Of a stretch of DNA of 64,000 bases, positions 9,155-17,092 are shown one piece after another. Position 1 is the stretch's first letter, and each line of letters opens with the position of its first letter. The notes below the pieces were generated by a model that saw only the letters and a program-made list of their open reading frames with translations, searched no databases and was not told where the DNA came from. Origin of the DNA: an uncultured Collinsella sp. (GTDB taxonomy: Bacteria; Actinomycetota; Coriobacteriia; Coriobacteriales; Coriobacteriaceae); assembly GCA_900541475.1 (NCBI GenBank), contig UQJV01000006.1:9369-73368 (forward strand), written 5' to 3'. The position numbers and the translations under genes are program-made.

Positions 9155-9961
9155 ATGAAGAGGCATTTGAATGTGTTGAGTCGCTTGCAGGGTGCAGGCA
9201 CCCTACCGTTTGCGGACGAATTGCTACCGCTTGCCGAGCGCGCGACGTACGAGGCGCTCGAGGCGTTGTCGCCCACGCGATGCGCTGGCTGCGAGCGTTC
9301 CGGTGCGCTGATCTGCCAGGATTGTCTGGCGTTGCTCGCGCTCATCGATCCGTGCCATAGCTGCATCCGGTGCGGCGCCCCGTTTGGGGATTTACTGTGC
9401 ACCGAGTGTTCGGTCGAGGGCACGTCTTCGGCAATGGCCGAGGCGCTCGATCGCTGCCTGGCGTGTGCCGTCTACGCACATCCGCTGCCGCGCATCATCA
9501 AGGCGTACAAGGATGTGGGCGAGCGCCGTCTGGCACCGTATCTGGCGGAGCTACTCTACGACACCGTCTTACATGCCCAGGCGGCAGCCCCCGATCGTTA
9601 CGGCGGCGTGCTGTCCGGTGTCGACGCGGTGGTATTTGTGCCCGCGACTGCGGCGGCGTTTCGGCGGCGTGGATTCGACCATATGGAAGCAATCGCGCAC
9701 TCGTTTTGCAATCTTTCGGGCGTGCCGTTGCTGGACGCCTTGGTCAAATACGGTCATGGTGACCAGCGCGAGCTCGGTCGCGTCGAGCGCCGGGAGCATG
9801 CCCGGGGCATGTACGAGACGGTCGAGGATGTGCGCGGCCGCCGCCTGCTGCTCATCGACGATGTCATTACCACGGGTGCGACTATGGCAGCGGCCTCGGC
9901 GGAGCTCAAGCGTGCCGGCGCCGCGGCAGTCGATGGTCTCGCTATCGCACGCGTTTGGTAG
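9155..9961 (+). CDS. comFC: ComF-family phosphoribosyltransferase-like protein
   Basis: ComFC homologues take part in DNA uptake in competent bacteria; the exact reaction is not established. The 268-residue protein has N-terminal paired cysteines (CAGC..CQDC, CIRCGAPFGDLLCTEC) that form a zinc module, then a PRTase domain with the PRPP-binding motif LLLIDDVITTGAT near residue 230. The length is normal. It is preceded by a stable hairpin and followed after 10 bp by a hypothetical gene. Confidence 0.9.
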   Translation: MKRHLNVLSRLQGAGTLPFADELLPLAERATYEALEALSPTRCAGCERSGALICQDCLALLALIDPCHSCIRCGAPFGDLLCTECSVEGTSSAMAEALDRCLACAVYAHPLPRIIKAYKDVGERRLAPYLAELLYDTVLHAQAAAPDRYGGVLSGVDAVVFVPATAAAFRRRGFDHMEAIAHSFCNLSGVPLLDALVKYGHGDQRELGRVERREHARGMYETVEDVRGRRLLLIDDVITTGATMAAASAELKRAGAAAVDGLAIARVW

Positions 9962-9971
9962 GGGTGGTTTT

Positions 9972-11084
9972 GTGGCAGTGAAGATTGCGCGACGCATCGA
10001 GCCGACAAGCGAGCAACTGGCGGCCTCCGTAATCCTGACTGGCGCCTCGGCGCTGCGCATGATGCGCGCCGAGCGCCGACAAATGGGTTACATCAGTTGG
10101 AGGGATCTCGATCCCGATGAAGAGCACAGCGTGCTGTATGCATCGTCGCCCTCGGCCGAGGACATCTATCTTCCCGATTTGGTGCGGATCGGGGCCGTGA
10201 GCGGCGAGGTCCAAGAAGACCTGTGTCTACTGGTGGGGTCGGCGAAACAGCGTCGCCGCATGCCTGGTGCAAGCTGGTCCGTTTGTTCTGTAGGTCTGCC
10301 GGTTGGTTCGATTCTGGAGGTGGAGCCGGGGGTGTACAGCTTGTCTCCCGAGGCCCTCTGCGTAGCCGTTGCGCGCGAGCTTGGCTGCATCCAGGCATTT
10401 GCCCTGGCACAGGAGCTGTGCTCCAAGATTTCGCTGAGCGATCGCGGGCAGTATCTACCTCCCTACACATCGCCTGTCGTAAACAAATTGGCAAAGGACA
10501 AAGACCAGCCGCCAGATGTCGGTTACTTTGAGGTCGAGCCCGTGCTGACGCCCGATCGCCTGGCAGATTACCTTGCGGCATGCAAGGGGAGCGCGGCCAA
10601 GCAGCTGCGGCGGCTGTGCCCCTATCTGTCAGAAAACCTGCGCTCACCCATGGAATGCATCATGCTTGCCATGTTTTCGCTTCCGTTTTCCTATGGCGGA
10701 TTTGCCTGCGGTCCCTTTAAGACCGACCGCAAGATCGAGTTTAACGACCGTGCGCAGGCGATCTCGGGGATGCCGTATGCGGTTTGCGATGCCTATCAGG
10801 AAGCAGCTCGGTTTGACCTGGAATACAACGGTGAGCAGGGCCATTCGTCTCGCGGCGGGCGCATTCACGATGAAAAACGCAATACGGGTTTGGCATCCAT
10901 GGGGATCGAGGTCGCGACAGTCAACAACGAGATGCTCTGTGACATGGAGGCGTTAGAGGCACTCGCATGGCGCATATACCAACGCATGGGCAAACGATAT
11001 CGCAACCGTGTTGACGCTTGCAGAAAGAAACAAGAGGCGCTATTTAACACGCTTCGGGCGTGTTTTGGGCTTAAACCTGCCTAG
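9972..11084 (+). CDS. Hypothetical protein with DUF559/Vsr-like C-terminal region
   Basis: The likely start is the GTG at 9972, just after comFC; longer in-frame versions would overlap comFC. The product has 370 residues. The first half (ILTGASALRMMR...) has no motif I recognise. The C-terminal part reads FDLEYNGEQGHSSRG...IHDEKRNTGLASMGIEVATV, resembling the acidic, E-x-G-x-H, D..R..L..G layout of small PD-(D/E)XK-like endonuclease domains, though the usual EyDG is EYNG. Basic and Cys residues are frequent near the end. A nuclease role is only suggested. A MITE-like element lies directly downstream. Confidence 0.65.
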   Translation: MAVKIARRIEPTSEQLAASVILTGASALRMMRAERRQMGYISWRDLDPDEEHSVLYASSPSAEDIYLPDLVRIGAVSGEVQEDLCLLVGSAKQRRRMPGASWSVCSVGLPVGSILEVEPGVYSLSPEALCVAVARELGCIQAFALAQELCSKISLSDRGQYLPPYTSPVVNKLAKDKDQPPDVGYFEVEPVLTPDRLADYLAACKGSAAKQLRRLCPYLSENLRSPMECIMLAMFSLPFSYGGFACGPFKTDRKIEFNDRAQAISGMPYAVCDAYQEAARFDLEYNGEQGHSSRGGRIHDEKRNTGLASMGIEVATVNNEMLCDMEALEALAWRIYQRMGKRYRNRVDACRKKQEALFNTLRACFGLKPA

Positions 11085-11118
11085 CAATGCTCTGAAACAG
11101 GGGGTTGGATATATGCTC

Positions 11119-11335
11119 TGGCCAAAAGATAGCAAATATGAGTACTGCTACAAATTCAGTAACAGCAAATTCAGGGATTTTGGGACTGGAAGATGACGTA
11201 AATTGGAAAAATATTAAACAAATGTGGAATATCTTGGCATTAATCTGACGTTATAGAGCGTGAAAACTGTTTGCAGAGCCAAAAATTCCTGCCACTAATT
11301 TGATAACAGTACTCATATTTGCTATTTTTTGGCCA
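11119..11335. mobile_element. MITE-like palindromic element, ~217 bp
   Basis: Left end 11119-11156 (TGGCCAAAAGATAGCAAATA...) and right end 11297-11335 are near-perfect inverted copies of about 38 bp, including the shared core ATAGCAAATATGAGTACTG. The symmetry continues inward (CAGGGATTTTGGG against CCAAAAATTCCTG). The element is A+T-rich compared with its surroundings and encodes no protein. These traits fit a non-autonomous miniature inverted-repeat element or a large repeat hairpin. No target-site duplication could be fixed by eye. Confidence 0.75.
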
Positions 11336-11454
11336 CGCGCCCCAAGACGGGCGCGTCGGGGCTCTCCATGGGGAGCGACGGGCTCAATCAGAGCGCGTTC
11401 GGCCCGCTCCGACCTGCGAAATCTGTGCTCGCGATGCGAATAACGTCCCTAACC

Positions 11455-11483
11455 TTAAACTATAGCTTGAACTTAGCTATAAT
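11455..11483 (+). promoter_or_regulatory. Sigma-70-type promoter TTAAAC-17-TATAAT
   Basis: TTAAAC at 11455-11460 and a perfect TATAAT at 11478-11483, 17 nt apart. The nearest coding start is at 11815, so the transcript has either a very long leader or a separate small RNA. Confidence 0.65.
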
Positions 11484-11489
11484 GCGCTA

Positions 11490-11642
11490 CGTTCCTGCCA
11501 GGCTGTGGTTGCGGACGGACGAAATGCCCATCCTAGTCCAAGACAGACGCGGTCAAAGGGATCCACGTAAGCGACCGCGTGCGCGCGGCGCGATCATGGC
11601 GCGTCCTAGATGTAAGCCGCACCGTCCGTTCTACTTTCTTTG
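11490..11642 (+). ncRNA. Candidate structured small RNA or leader
   Basis: Begins about one helical turn after the TATAAT at 11478 and ends in a pyrimidine-rich TTCTACTTTCTTT. Internal pairing is strong: CGGACGG (11512-11518) with CCGTCCG (11622-11628), and ACGCGGTC (11547-11554) with GACCGCGT (11573-11580). It lacks the conserved motifs of RNase P RNA, tmRNA, SRP RNA and T-box leaders that I looked for. The remaining stretch to 11814 shows no coding evidence. Confidence 0.35.
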
Positions 11643-11814
11643 GGGCAATACCGCCTCGCGGGCGAGCGGGCCAGTCGTGAAGGTGGCTGCGGCCTCCTGA
11701 GCAAACGCCCCGGTGCGCAAGTGTGGGGTCAAATACCAGGTCAGCTGGTGGGAACAACCCGATATTCCGTGCAGGGCACGGATCGTATGCGACACAGAAG
11801 GCAGGGTAGTGGAC

Positions 11815-12825
11815 ATGGTGAGGGGCAGCTTGATGCATGCGGCTCGGTTAGGTGCTGGGACCGCGGCGGTCATTGCCGTTTTGGGCCTGAGTGGATGCGC
11901 GTTCAATCCACTGTCCACGTTCACGACGCCCACGATCGACCAGATCGAGCGCGAGACCGTTACCCCCACGGTATCGGACAATGCCCTGGTCACGCCGGGA
12001 ACCCTGACGGTCGCCCTCGATACTTCCGATGCTCCGCAAGCCATGCAGGATGCCGACGGAAACCTCACGGGCTATGCGGTCGATGCCGCTCGTGCCCTCG
12101 CATGCCGCATGGGTCTCAAGGTTGCCTTTGTCGATGCGTCCTCGGCCGATTCCGCGCTCAGCGATAAAAAGGCCGACATTTTCATTGGCGACGTCAGGTC
12201 TACGGACGGCGATATCAGCTCGCTTGGCACCTGTCTGTACGACGCCCCCGCCGTATTCGGCAAGAGCAGTGACGGCGAGTCGCTGAGCGTTTCCACCGAA
12301 ACGCTTAACACCGCTACCCTGGGCGTTCAGACCTCTTCGGCCTCGCAGGAAGCGCTCGCCAAGCAGAGCATTACGGCCAACCAAAAGACCTTCTCCAACA
12401 TCAACGAGTGCTTCGAAGCACTCGAGTCGGGCGAGGTCGATTACGTGATCTGTGATTCCACGGCCGGTGGTTACCTCGCGCGCCTGATGAGCCAGATCTC
12501 TTACGTCGGCGCGCTCGAGACGCCCTCGACGCTCGGCGTCGCGGGCCTCGCGGCCAACGACGAGCTATGTCGTGCCGTGAGCGATGCTCTCGACGGCATC
12601 ACGGTCGACGGCACGCTCGAGGCGGTCCACTCCGTCTGGTACGGCACGATACCCTATGACCTCACCACCAAGACGGTCTCGGGCGTCGACGTGCAGCCGA
12701 CCGACACCGGATCCAGCGAGTCCGCATCCTCCGATTCGAACAGCGAGGGTGCAACCTCCGAGGATAAATCGTCCAGCCAGGAGGGCGCTATCACCGACGA
12801 CGACATTAACAAGCTCAATAGCTAG
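11815..12825 (+). CDS. Orphan family-3 substrate-binding lipoprotein
   Basis: Looks like the extracellular solute-binding component of a polar amino-acid-type ABC importer. The start could be ATG 11815 (336 residues) or ATG 11833; both leave a signal peptide with the lipobox LSGC, so the protein would be lipid-anchored. The binding domain starts near GTLTVALDTSDAPQ and shows the usual YAVDAARALACRMG and ADIFIGDV segments. The C-terminal 45 residues are Ser/Glu/Asp-rich and probably disordered. No permease or ATPase gene is adjacent, which is odd for this family; it may serve a distant transporter or act as a sensor. Confidence 0.82.
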   Translation: MVRGSLMHAARLGAGTAAVIAVLGLSGCAFNPLSTFTTPTIDQIERETVTPTVSDNALVTPGTLTVALDTSDAPQAMQDADGNLTGYAVDAARALACRMGLKVAFVDASSADSALSDKKADIFIGDVRSTDGDISSLGTCLYDAPAVFGKSSDGESLSVSTETLNTATLGVQTSSASQEALAKQSITANQKTFSNINECFEALESGEVDYVICDSTAGGYLARLMSQISYVGALETPSTLGVAGLAANDELCRAVSDALDGITVDGTLEAVHSVWYGTIPYDLTTKTVSGVDVQPTDTGSSESASSDSNSEGATSEDKSSSQEGAITDDDINKLNS

Positions 12826-13142
12826 TTATTGCTAGGGGTGGCGTCTGCCATACATTGAACAAGGCGCTTCTTCACGGTTTCAACACGCATAGCCGGGTCT
12901 CCCCAATAGGGGAGCCCGGCTTTTCTATTTTGATAAAATCAGCAGTTCAAGGGCAATTTCCAGGAGAAAAACCAACTCCGCCGACGCCTTCCTATAGCGC
13001 ACTTTGCCACAGAAAAGTGCGAGACTTCGGTATGCGGTATCAAGCAATCGTTATTCGGGTCTTTGGGAATCCGCGTGATTAAATGCACGGCAATGGGTAC
13101 ATAGCCAGTACAGTAAGTCCCCGAGGCAGATTGGAGCCACGT
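12826..13142. other. Intergenic region with terminator and small hairpin
   Basis: No protein-coding evidence. It holds the terminator at 12889-12928 and a short hairpin CGCACTTT / AAAGTGCG near 12998-13021. The second half presumably carries the hpf promoter, but I cannot point to clear -35 and -10 boxes. Confidence 0.5.
12889..12928 (+). terminator. Terminator after the lipoprotein gene
   Basis: AGCCGGGTCTCCCC pairs with GGGGAGCCCGGCT (one G-T pair) around AATA, followed by TTTTCTATTTT. Confidence 0.85.
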
Positions 13143-13727
13143 ATGGATATCAAGGTTTCTGGACGCAAGACGACGGTAACCGATGCTCTGCGTGCGCATG
13201 TGGATGAGAAGATCGGTGAGGCGCTCAAGGTTTTCGATATCGAGCCCATGACAGTCGACGTCGTGCTTCGTTATGAGAAGAACCCCTCGAACCCCAACCC
13301 GGCAATCGTCGAGGTCACGGTTCGTGCCCGCGGCTCTGTGATCCGCGTTGCCGAGCACGGCGCAGATATGTATGCCGCCATCGATCTCTCCGCCGATAAG
13401 GTCACCCGCCAGCTGCGCAAGTTCAAGACCAAGGTCGTGGACAACCGCCAGGGCGGTGCCAGCGCCGCGGATGTTGCGCCGGTCGAGCGCGTCGAGGATC
13501 TGGCCGACCTGCTGCTGCCCGAGGAAGAGGACGACCTGCTCGTCCGCGAGAAGGTTATCGACGTCACCCCGATGACCGAGGAGCAGGCGCTGGTGCAGAC
13601 CGATCTGCTGGGCCACGACTTCTACGTGTTCGAGAACGCGACGACCGGTCTCATCAATGTGGTGTATCACCGTAAGAATGGTGGATATGGCATCATCAAG
13701 CCCCGCATCGAAACACTTGACGAGTAA
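13143..13727 (+). CDS. hpf: Long-form ribosome hibernation promoting factor
   Basis: Binds the 30S subunit and drives formation of inactive 100S ribosome dimers in stationary phase. The 194 residues comprise the N-terminal S30AE domain (MDIKVSGRKTTVTDAL..., ~105 residues), a variable acidic linker, and the C-terminal dimerisation domain (LGHDFYVFENATTGLINVVYHR). The two-domain build marks it as the long form. The start at ATG 13143 is chosen because it begins the conserved domain and has GGAG upstream; an in-frame ATG 20 codons earlier is less likely. Confidence 0.95.
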   Translation: MDIKVSGRKTTVTDALRAHVDEKIGEALKVFDIEPMTVDVVLRYEKNPSNPNPAIVEVTVRARGSVIRVAEHGADMYAAIDLSADKVTRQLRKFKTKVVDNRQGGASAADVAPVERVEDLADLLLPEEEDDLLVREKVIDVTPMTEEQALVQTDLLGHDFYVFENATTGLINVVYHRKNGGYGIIKPRIETLDE

Positions 13728-13753
13728 AATACGTTAACTTGCATGAGTTAACG

Positions 13754-13790
13754 GTTGGCGGCCATCCCATGCGGGTGGCCGCCTTTTTAC
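13754..13790 (+). terminator. Terminator after hpf
   Basis: GGCGGCCATCCC pairs with GGGTGGCCGCC around a 4-nt loop, followed by TTTTT. Confidence 0.9.
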
Positions 13791-13806
13791 GTAAGGAGTC
13801 GCTTTG

Positions 13807-14760
13807 ATGGACAAGGCCGCATCCGCCGGTCATTCGGACCGTTGCCGCATCGTCGTCGATACCTGCTGCGACTTTAGCCCCGAGGTCGCCGCGAACCTTG
13901 ATGTCGATATCCTGGGTTTCCCCTTCATTATCGATGGCGAGGAGCGCACGGACGACATCTGGTCGAGCATGAGCCCTAAGGAGTTCTACGACCGCATGCG
14001 CGCTGGTGCCCGCGTGTCCACCTCGGCTGTGTCGCTCGGTCGCTATATCGAGTTCTTTACCGAGTGCGCCAAAGAGGGCACGCCCACGGTCTACCTGTGC
14101 TTTACCTCGGCACTGTCGTCGAGCTACAACTCCGCGTGCCAGGCGGCAGATGCCGTGCGCGCCGAGTATCCCAACTTTGAGCTCTACGTGGTCGACAACG
14201 CTCTGCCCTGCGCGACCGGCGCGCTCTTGGCGCTCGAGGCCGTGCGCCAGCGTTCGGCGGGACTGACCGCCAAGCAGCTGGTCGATTGGGCAAACGAGGC
14301 AAAAACCTACGTGCACGGCTACTTTACGCTCGAGAGCTTCGACGCACTGGCCGCCGGCGGTCGCATTCCTCCCGCGGCGGCGCAGCTCACGGCAAAGCTC
14401 GACGTCAAGCCTGAGCTCTCCTACGACCTGGCCGGCTCGCTGTCGCTGATCGGCGTCAACCGCGGCCGCAAGAAGGCGCTCAAGTCCATCCTCAAGTCGT
14501 TCCGCGAGAACTACGTGCCCGATCGCACCATGCCCATCGCCATCATGACGGCCGATGCCGAAAAGGATGGTGACTGGCTCGAAGCCGCCATCCGCAAGGA
14601 GGAGGGTTGCGCCGACGTCACGATCATTCGCGGCTCCGTGGGTCCCACCATCGGCTCGCACGTGGGCCCCGGCATGGTGGGCTGCGCGTTTTGGGGTAAG
14701 AACCGCGCCGACAAGGCGTCGCTTTCCGACCGTATCGCCCGCCGCGTGCGCGGTCAGTAG
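13807..14760 (+). CDS. DegV family fatty-acid-binding protein
   Basis: DegV (FakB-type) proteins bind a fatty acid and present it to a kinase, which feeds exogenous lipid into phospholipid synthesis. The 317-residue protein has the usual two-domain pattern: IVVDTCCDFSPEVA at the start, MSPKEFYDRMRAGARVSTSAVS near residue 60, and LESFDALAAGGRI with the typical G-R-I motif near residue 185. ATG 13807 is well placed behind AAGGAG; the TTG just before it is unlikely. No fakA kinase is in the window. Confidence 0.9.
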   Translation: MDKAASAGHSDRCRIVVDTCCDFSPEVAANLDVDILGFPFIIDGEERTDDIWSSMSPKEFYDRMRAGARVSTSAVSLGRYIEFFTECAKEGTPTVYLCFTSALSSSYNSACQAADAVRAEYPNFELYVVDNALPCATGALLALEAVRQRSAGLTAKQLVDWANEAKTYVHGYFTLESFDALAAGGRIPPAAAQLTAKLDVKPELSYDLAGSLSLIGVNRGRKKALKSILKSFRENYVPDRTMPIAIMTADAEKDGDWLEAAIRKEEGCADVTIIRGSVGPTIGSHVGPGMVGCAFWGKNRADKASLSDRIARRVRGQ

Positions 14761-14858
14761 GCAAGCGCTGCGTCCGTAATCGCCCTCGACTCACAGCCCA
14801 AACGCTGGCACCGAGTATTCAACCTGGTAACAACACCCAACCCAAAAGGAAAGGTTTC

Positions 14859-15938
14859 ATGGCAAACAAGCTCTCCGTCGCATTCATCGGCACCGGAATC
14901 ATGGGTGCCCCCATCGCCGGCCACATTCTGGACGCCGGCTATCCCGTCACGGTCAACAACCGCACCAAGTCCAAGGCGGCGGCGCCTATCGAGCGCGGCG
15001 CCGTCTGGGCAGATACGCCGGCCGATGCCGCGGCGAACGCCGATGTCGTCTTTACCATGGTGGGCTATCCCTCCGAGGTCGAGGAACTCTACCTGGCGGG
15101 CGACGGCCTGCTCGCGTGCACTAAGCCCGGCGCGGTCTTGATCGACCTCACCACGAGCTCGCCCGAGCTTGCCCGTGACATTGCCGAGGCCGCCCAGGTT
15201 TCTGGTCGCATGGCGTTTGACTGCCCCGTCACCGGCGGCGAGTCGGGCGCTATCGCCGGTACGCTCACGGCTATCGTGGGCGCTACCGAGAACGACATCG
15301 CGCCGGTCCGCGACATCCTTGCCACCTTTGCGGCCAACATCTGCTGCTTCGACGGCGCCGGCAAGGGCCAGGCTGCCAAGCTCGCCAACCAGGTGTCGCT
15401 GGGTGCCTGCATGGTCGGCATGGCAGACGCCATGGCGTTTGCCGAGCTGAGCGGCCTTGACCTGGAGAAGACCCGTCAGATGATTCTGGGCGGTACTGGC
15501 AAGTCCGGCGCCATGGAGAGCCTGGCGCCCAAGGCGCTCGACGGCGACTACAAGCCCGGCTTTATGGTCGAGCACTTCATTAAGGACCTGCGCTTGGCGC
15601 TCGCCTATGCCGACGACCGCGAGCTTGCGCTGCCCGGCGCCGACGTGGCCTTTACGCTCTATGACATGCTCGACGCCATCGGCGGCGCCAAGCTGGGTAC
15701 CCAGGCCGTCACGGTCCTCTATAAGGAGGAGGCCGACGCCATCGCCGCCGGTCTGGACTGGTCGCAGTATCGTCCCGAGGAGCATGGTGCTCACGAGGAA
15801 GGCTGCGGTTGCGGCGAGCACAGCGACGACCACGAGTGCGGTTGCGGCCACCACCATGGCGAGGACCACGAGTGCTGCGGCGGCCACGGCCATGACGACG
15901 GCCACGAGTGCTGCTGCGGCCACCATCACGGGGAGTAG
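14859..15938 (+). CDS. 3-hydroxyisobutyrate-dehydrogenase-family oxidoreductase with His/Cys-rich tail
   Basis: Beta-hydroxyacid dehydrogenase fold: Rossmann motif GTGIMGAPIAGHILDAG at residue ~10, substrate motif DCPVTGGESGA near 120, and the catalytic-Lys region GAGKGQAAKLANQ near 170. The core ends near residue 300 as usual. About 50 further residues are almost wholly His, Cys, Gly, Asp and Glu (blocks such as HECGCGHHHGEDHECC), like the metal-storing tails of nickel or zinc chaperones. The substrate is unknown; the tail probably binds Zn, Ni or Cu. The next gene starts 5 bp downstream. Confidence 0.88.
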   Translation: MANKLSVAFIGTGIMGAPIAGHILDAGYPVTVNNRTKSKAAAPIERGAVWADTPADAAANADVVFTMVGYPSEVEELYLAGDGLLACTKPGAVLIDLTTSSPELARDIAEAAQVSGRMAFDCPVTGGESGAIAGTLTAIVGATENDIAPVRDILATFAANICCFDGAGKGQAAKLANQVSLGACMVGMADAMAFAELSGLDLEKTRQMILGGTGKSGAMESLAPKALDGDYKPGFMVEHFIKDLRLALAYADDRELALPGADVAFTLYDMLDAIGGAKLGTQAVTVLYKEEADAIAAGLDWSQYRPEEHGAHEEGCGCGEHSDDHECGCGHHHGEDHECCGGHGHDDGHECCCGHHHGE

Positions 15939-15943
15939 CGCCC

Positions 15944-16372
15944 ATGAGCTGGACGTTCGTGGTGCTTGCGCTGGTGCTCTTTCTCTTTGCGATCTACATT
16001 GGCTTTTTGTGCGGCCAGTGGGCGTGCGAAAAGCGCGTCATCACCAAGCGCGACTACTGGATTGCCAACTTTGCAGGAGCGGCGGCAGTCGTTCTGCTGA
16101 CCTGGGTGTTCTCGCTGTTCCCGCTGGTGCAGTTTGCGCCGATCGGCTGGCTCGGCGGCTTTATCGCCGGCCTTAAGATGAGCTTTGGCGAGTCCGTCGG
16201 TCCGTGGCGCAAGCACGACGAGGTCTTTAACGTCAACAAAGCACACCGCGCCGCCGCCGACGCGGGCGATGCCGAGGAACGCCGCCGTGCGCGTCGCAAT
16301 GGCGCTGCCGACCGACAGCTCATCTCGGTCACCGATGACAGCAAGGGTGCTGGCAAGCACGCTAAGAAATAG
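15944..16372 (+). CDS. Small membrane protein of unknown function
   Basis: The start at ATG 15944 follows GGGGAG; the upstream in-frame extension would run into the dehydrogenase tail. The 142 residues begin with a hydrophobic helix (FVVLALVLFLFAIYIGFLCG), then two more (near 45-65 and 70-85), and end in a basic, Arg/Lys-rich cytoplasmic-type tail. It sits between the dehydrogenase (5 bp) and the HEAT protein (15 bp) in an apparent operon. I do not recognise the family. Confidence 0.75.
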   Translation: MSWTFVVLALVLFLFAIYIGFLCGQWACEKRVITKRDYWIANFAGAAAVVLLTWVFSLFPLVQFAPIGWLGGFIAGLKMSFGESVGPWRKHDEVFNVNKAHRAAADAGDAEERRRARRNGAADRQLISVTDDSKGAGKHAKK

Positions 16373-16387
16373 TAAGAAGAGGTAACT

Positions 16388-17086
16388 ATGGCAGAAAACA
16401 AAGACGAACAGCTCACCGACGAGGAGCTGGCACAGCTCCAGCTGGCAGAGGAGAACGAGAACGCCGTCGACCGCCTGGTCAAGGAGCTCGGCTGCCCCAC
16501 GCGCCGTATCCGCCAGTTTGCCGCCCGCGTGCTGCACTTGCTTGCCGAGCGCGATCCGCAGCGCGTCGTGCCCTGCGTGCCCGCGCTGATCGAGGCGCTC
16601 GACCGCCCCGAGGCTCAGACCCGCTGGGAGGCCCTCGATGCCCTGACGGCGCTCGCCACCACCTGCCCCGAGCAGCTGGGCGATGCCTTTGAGGGTGCCG
16701 AGACCGCACTGTTCGACGAGATTTCCTCCACGCTGCGCTATGCTGCCTTCCGCCTGCTGTGCGTGTGGGGCGCCACGAGCGTCGAGCGTTCGCGCGAGGC
16801 TTGGCCCATCCTGGACGAGGCCATCCAGTGCTACCACGGCGACCTTGAGTATCGCGACATGCTCGGTTGCCTGTACGAGTTTTGCCAGGGCGAGATCGAC
16901 GCCGAGGTCGCCGAGAAGCTCGCGCTGCGCCTTAAGTTCGACGCCGAGAACGGCAAGGGCAGCTATCTCAAGGCCCGTTCGAGCGAGATTTGCGAAATGC
17001 TTGTTAAACGTTTTGGCCTGGATCTCTCCAAAAAGAAGAAGCGTGCTAGCGTAAAAAAATCTGACGACGCCGAAAACGAGGAGTAA
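16388..17086 (+). CDS. HEAT-repeat-like helical protein
   Basis: A 232-residue all-helical protein with at least two HEAT-like units (RQFAARVLHLLAERDPQRVVPCVPALIEAL and RWEALDALTALATTCPEQL), flanked by an acidic N-terminus and a Lys-rich C-terminus (SKKKKRASVKKS). Such repeats make protein-binding scaffolds. There is no membrane segment or catalytic motif. It lies 15 bp after the small membrane protein and 6 bp before isocitrate dehydrogenase, so all are probably one transcript. The specific role is unknown. Confidence 0.75.
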   Translation: MAENKDEQLTDEELAQLQLAEENENAVDRLVKELGCPTRRIRQFAARVLHLLAERDPQRVVPCVPALIEALDRPEAQTRWEALDALTALATTCPEQLGDAFEGAETALFDEISSTLRYAAFRLLCVWGATSVERSREAWPILDEAIQCYHGDLEYRDMLGCLYEFCQGEIDAEVAEKLALRLKFDAENGKGSYLKARSSEICEMLVKRFGLDLSKKKKRASVKKSDDAENEE

Positions 17087-17092
17087 CAGATT

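Noticed and set aside
9384..9971. Longer start for the hypothetical gene ending at 11084
   Set aside because: The extension would overlap comFC for almost 600 bp in another frame; GTG 9972 right after comFC is more credible.
11490..11814. Known riboswitch, T-box, SRP, tmRNA or RNase P RNA
   Set aside because: I looked for the hallmark conserved sequences of these families and did not find them; only a generic structured RNA can be suggested.
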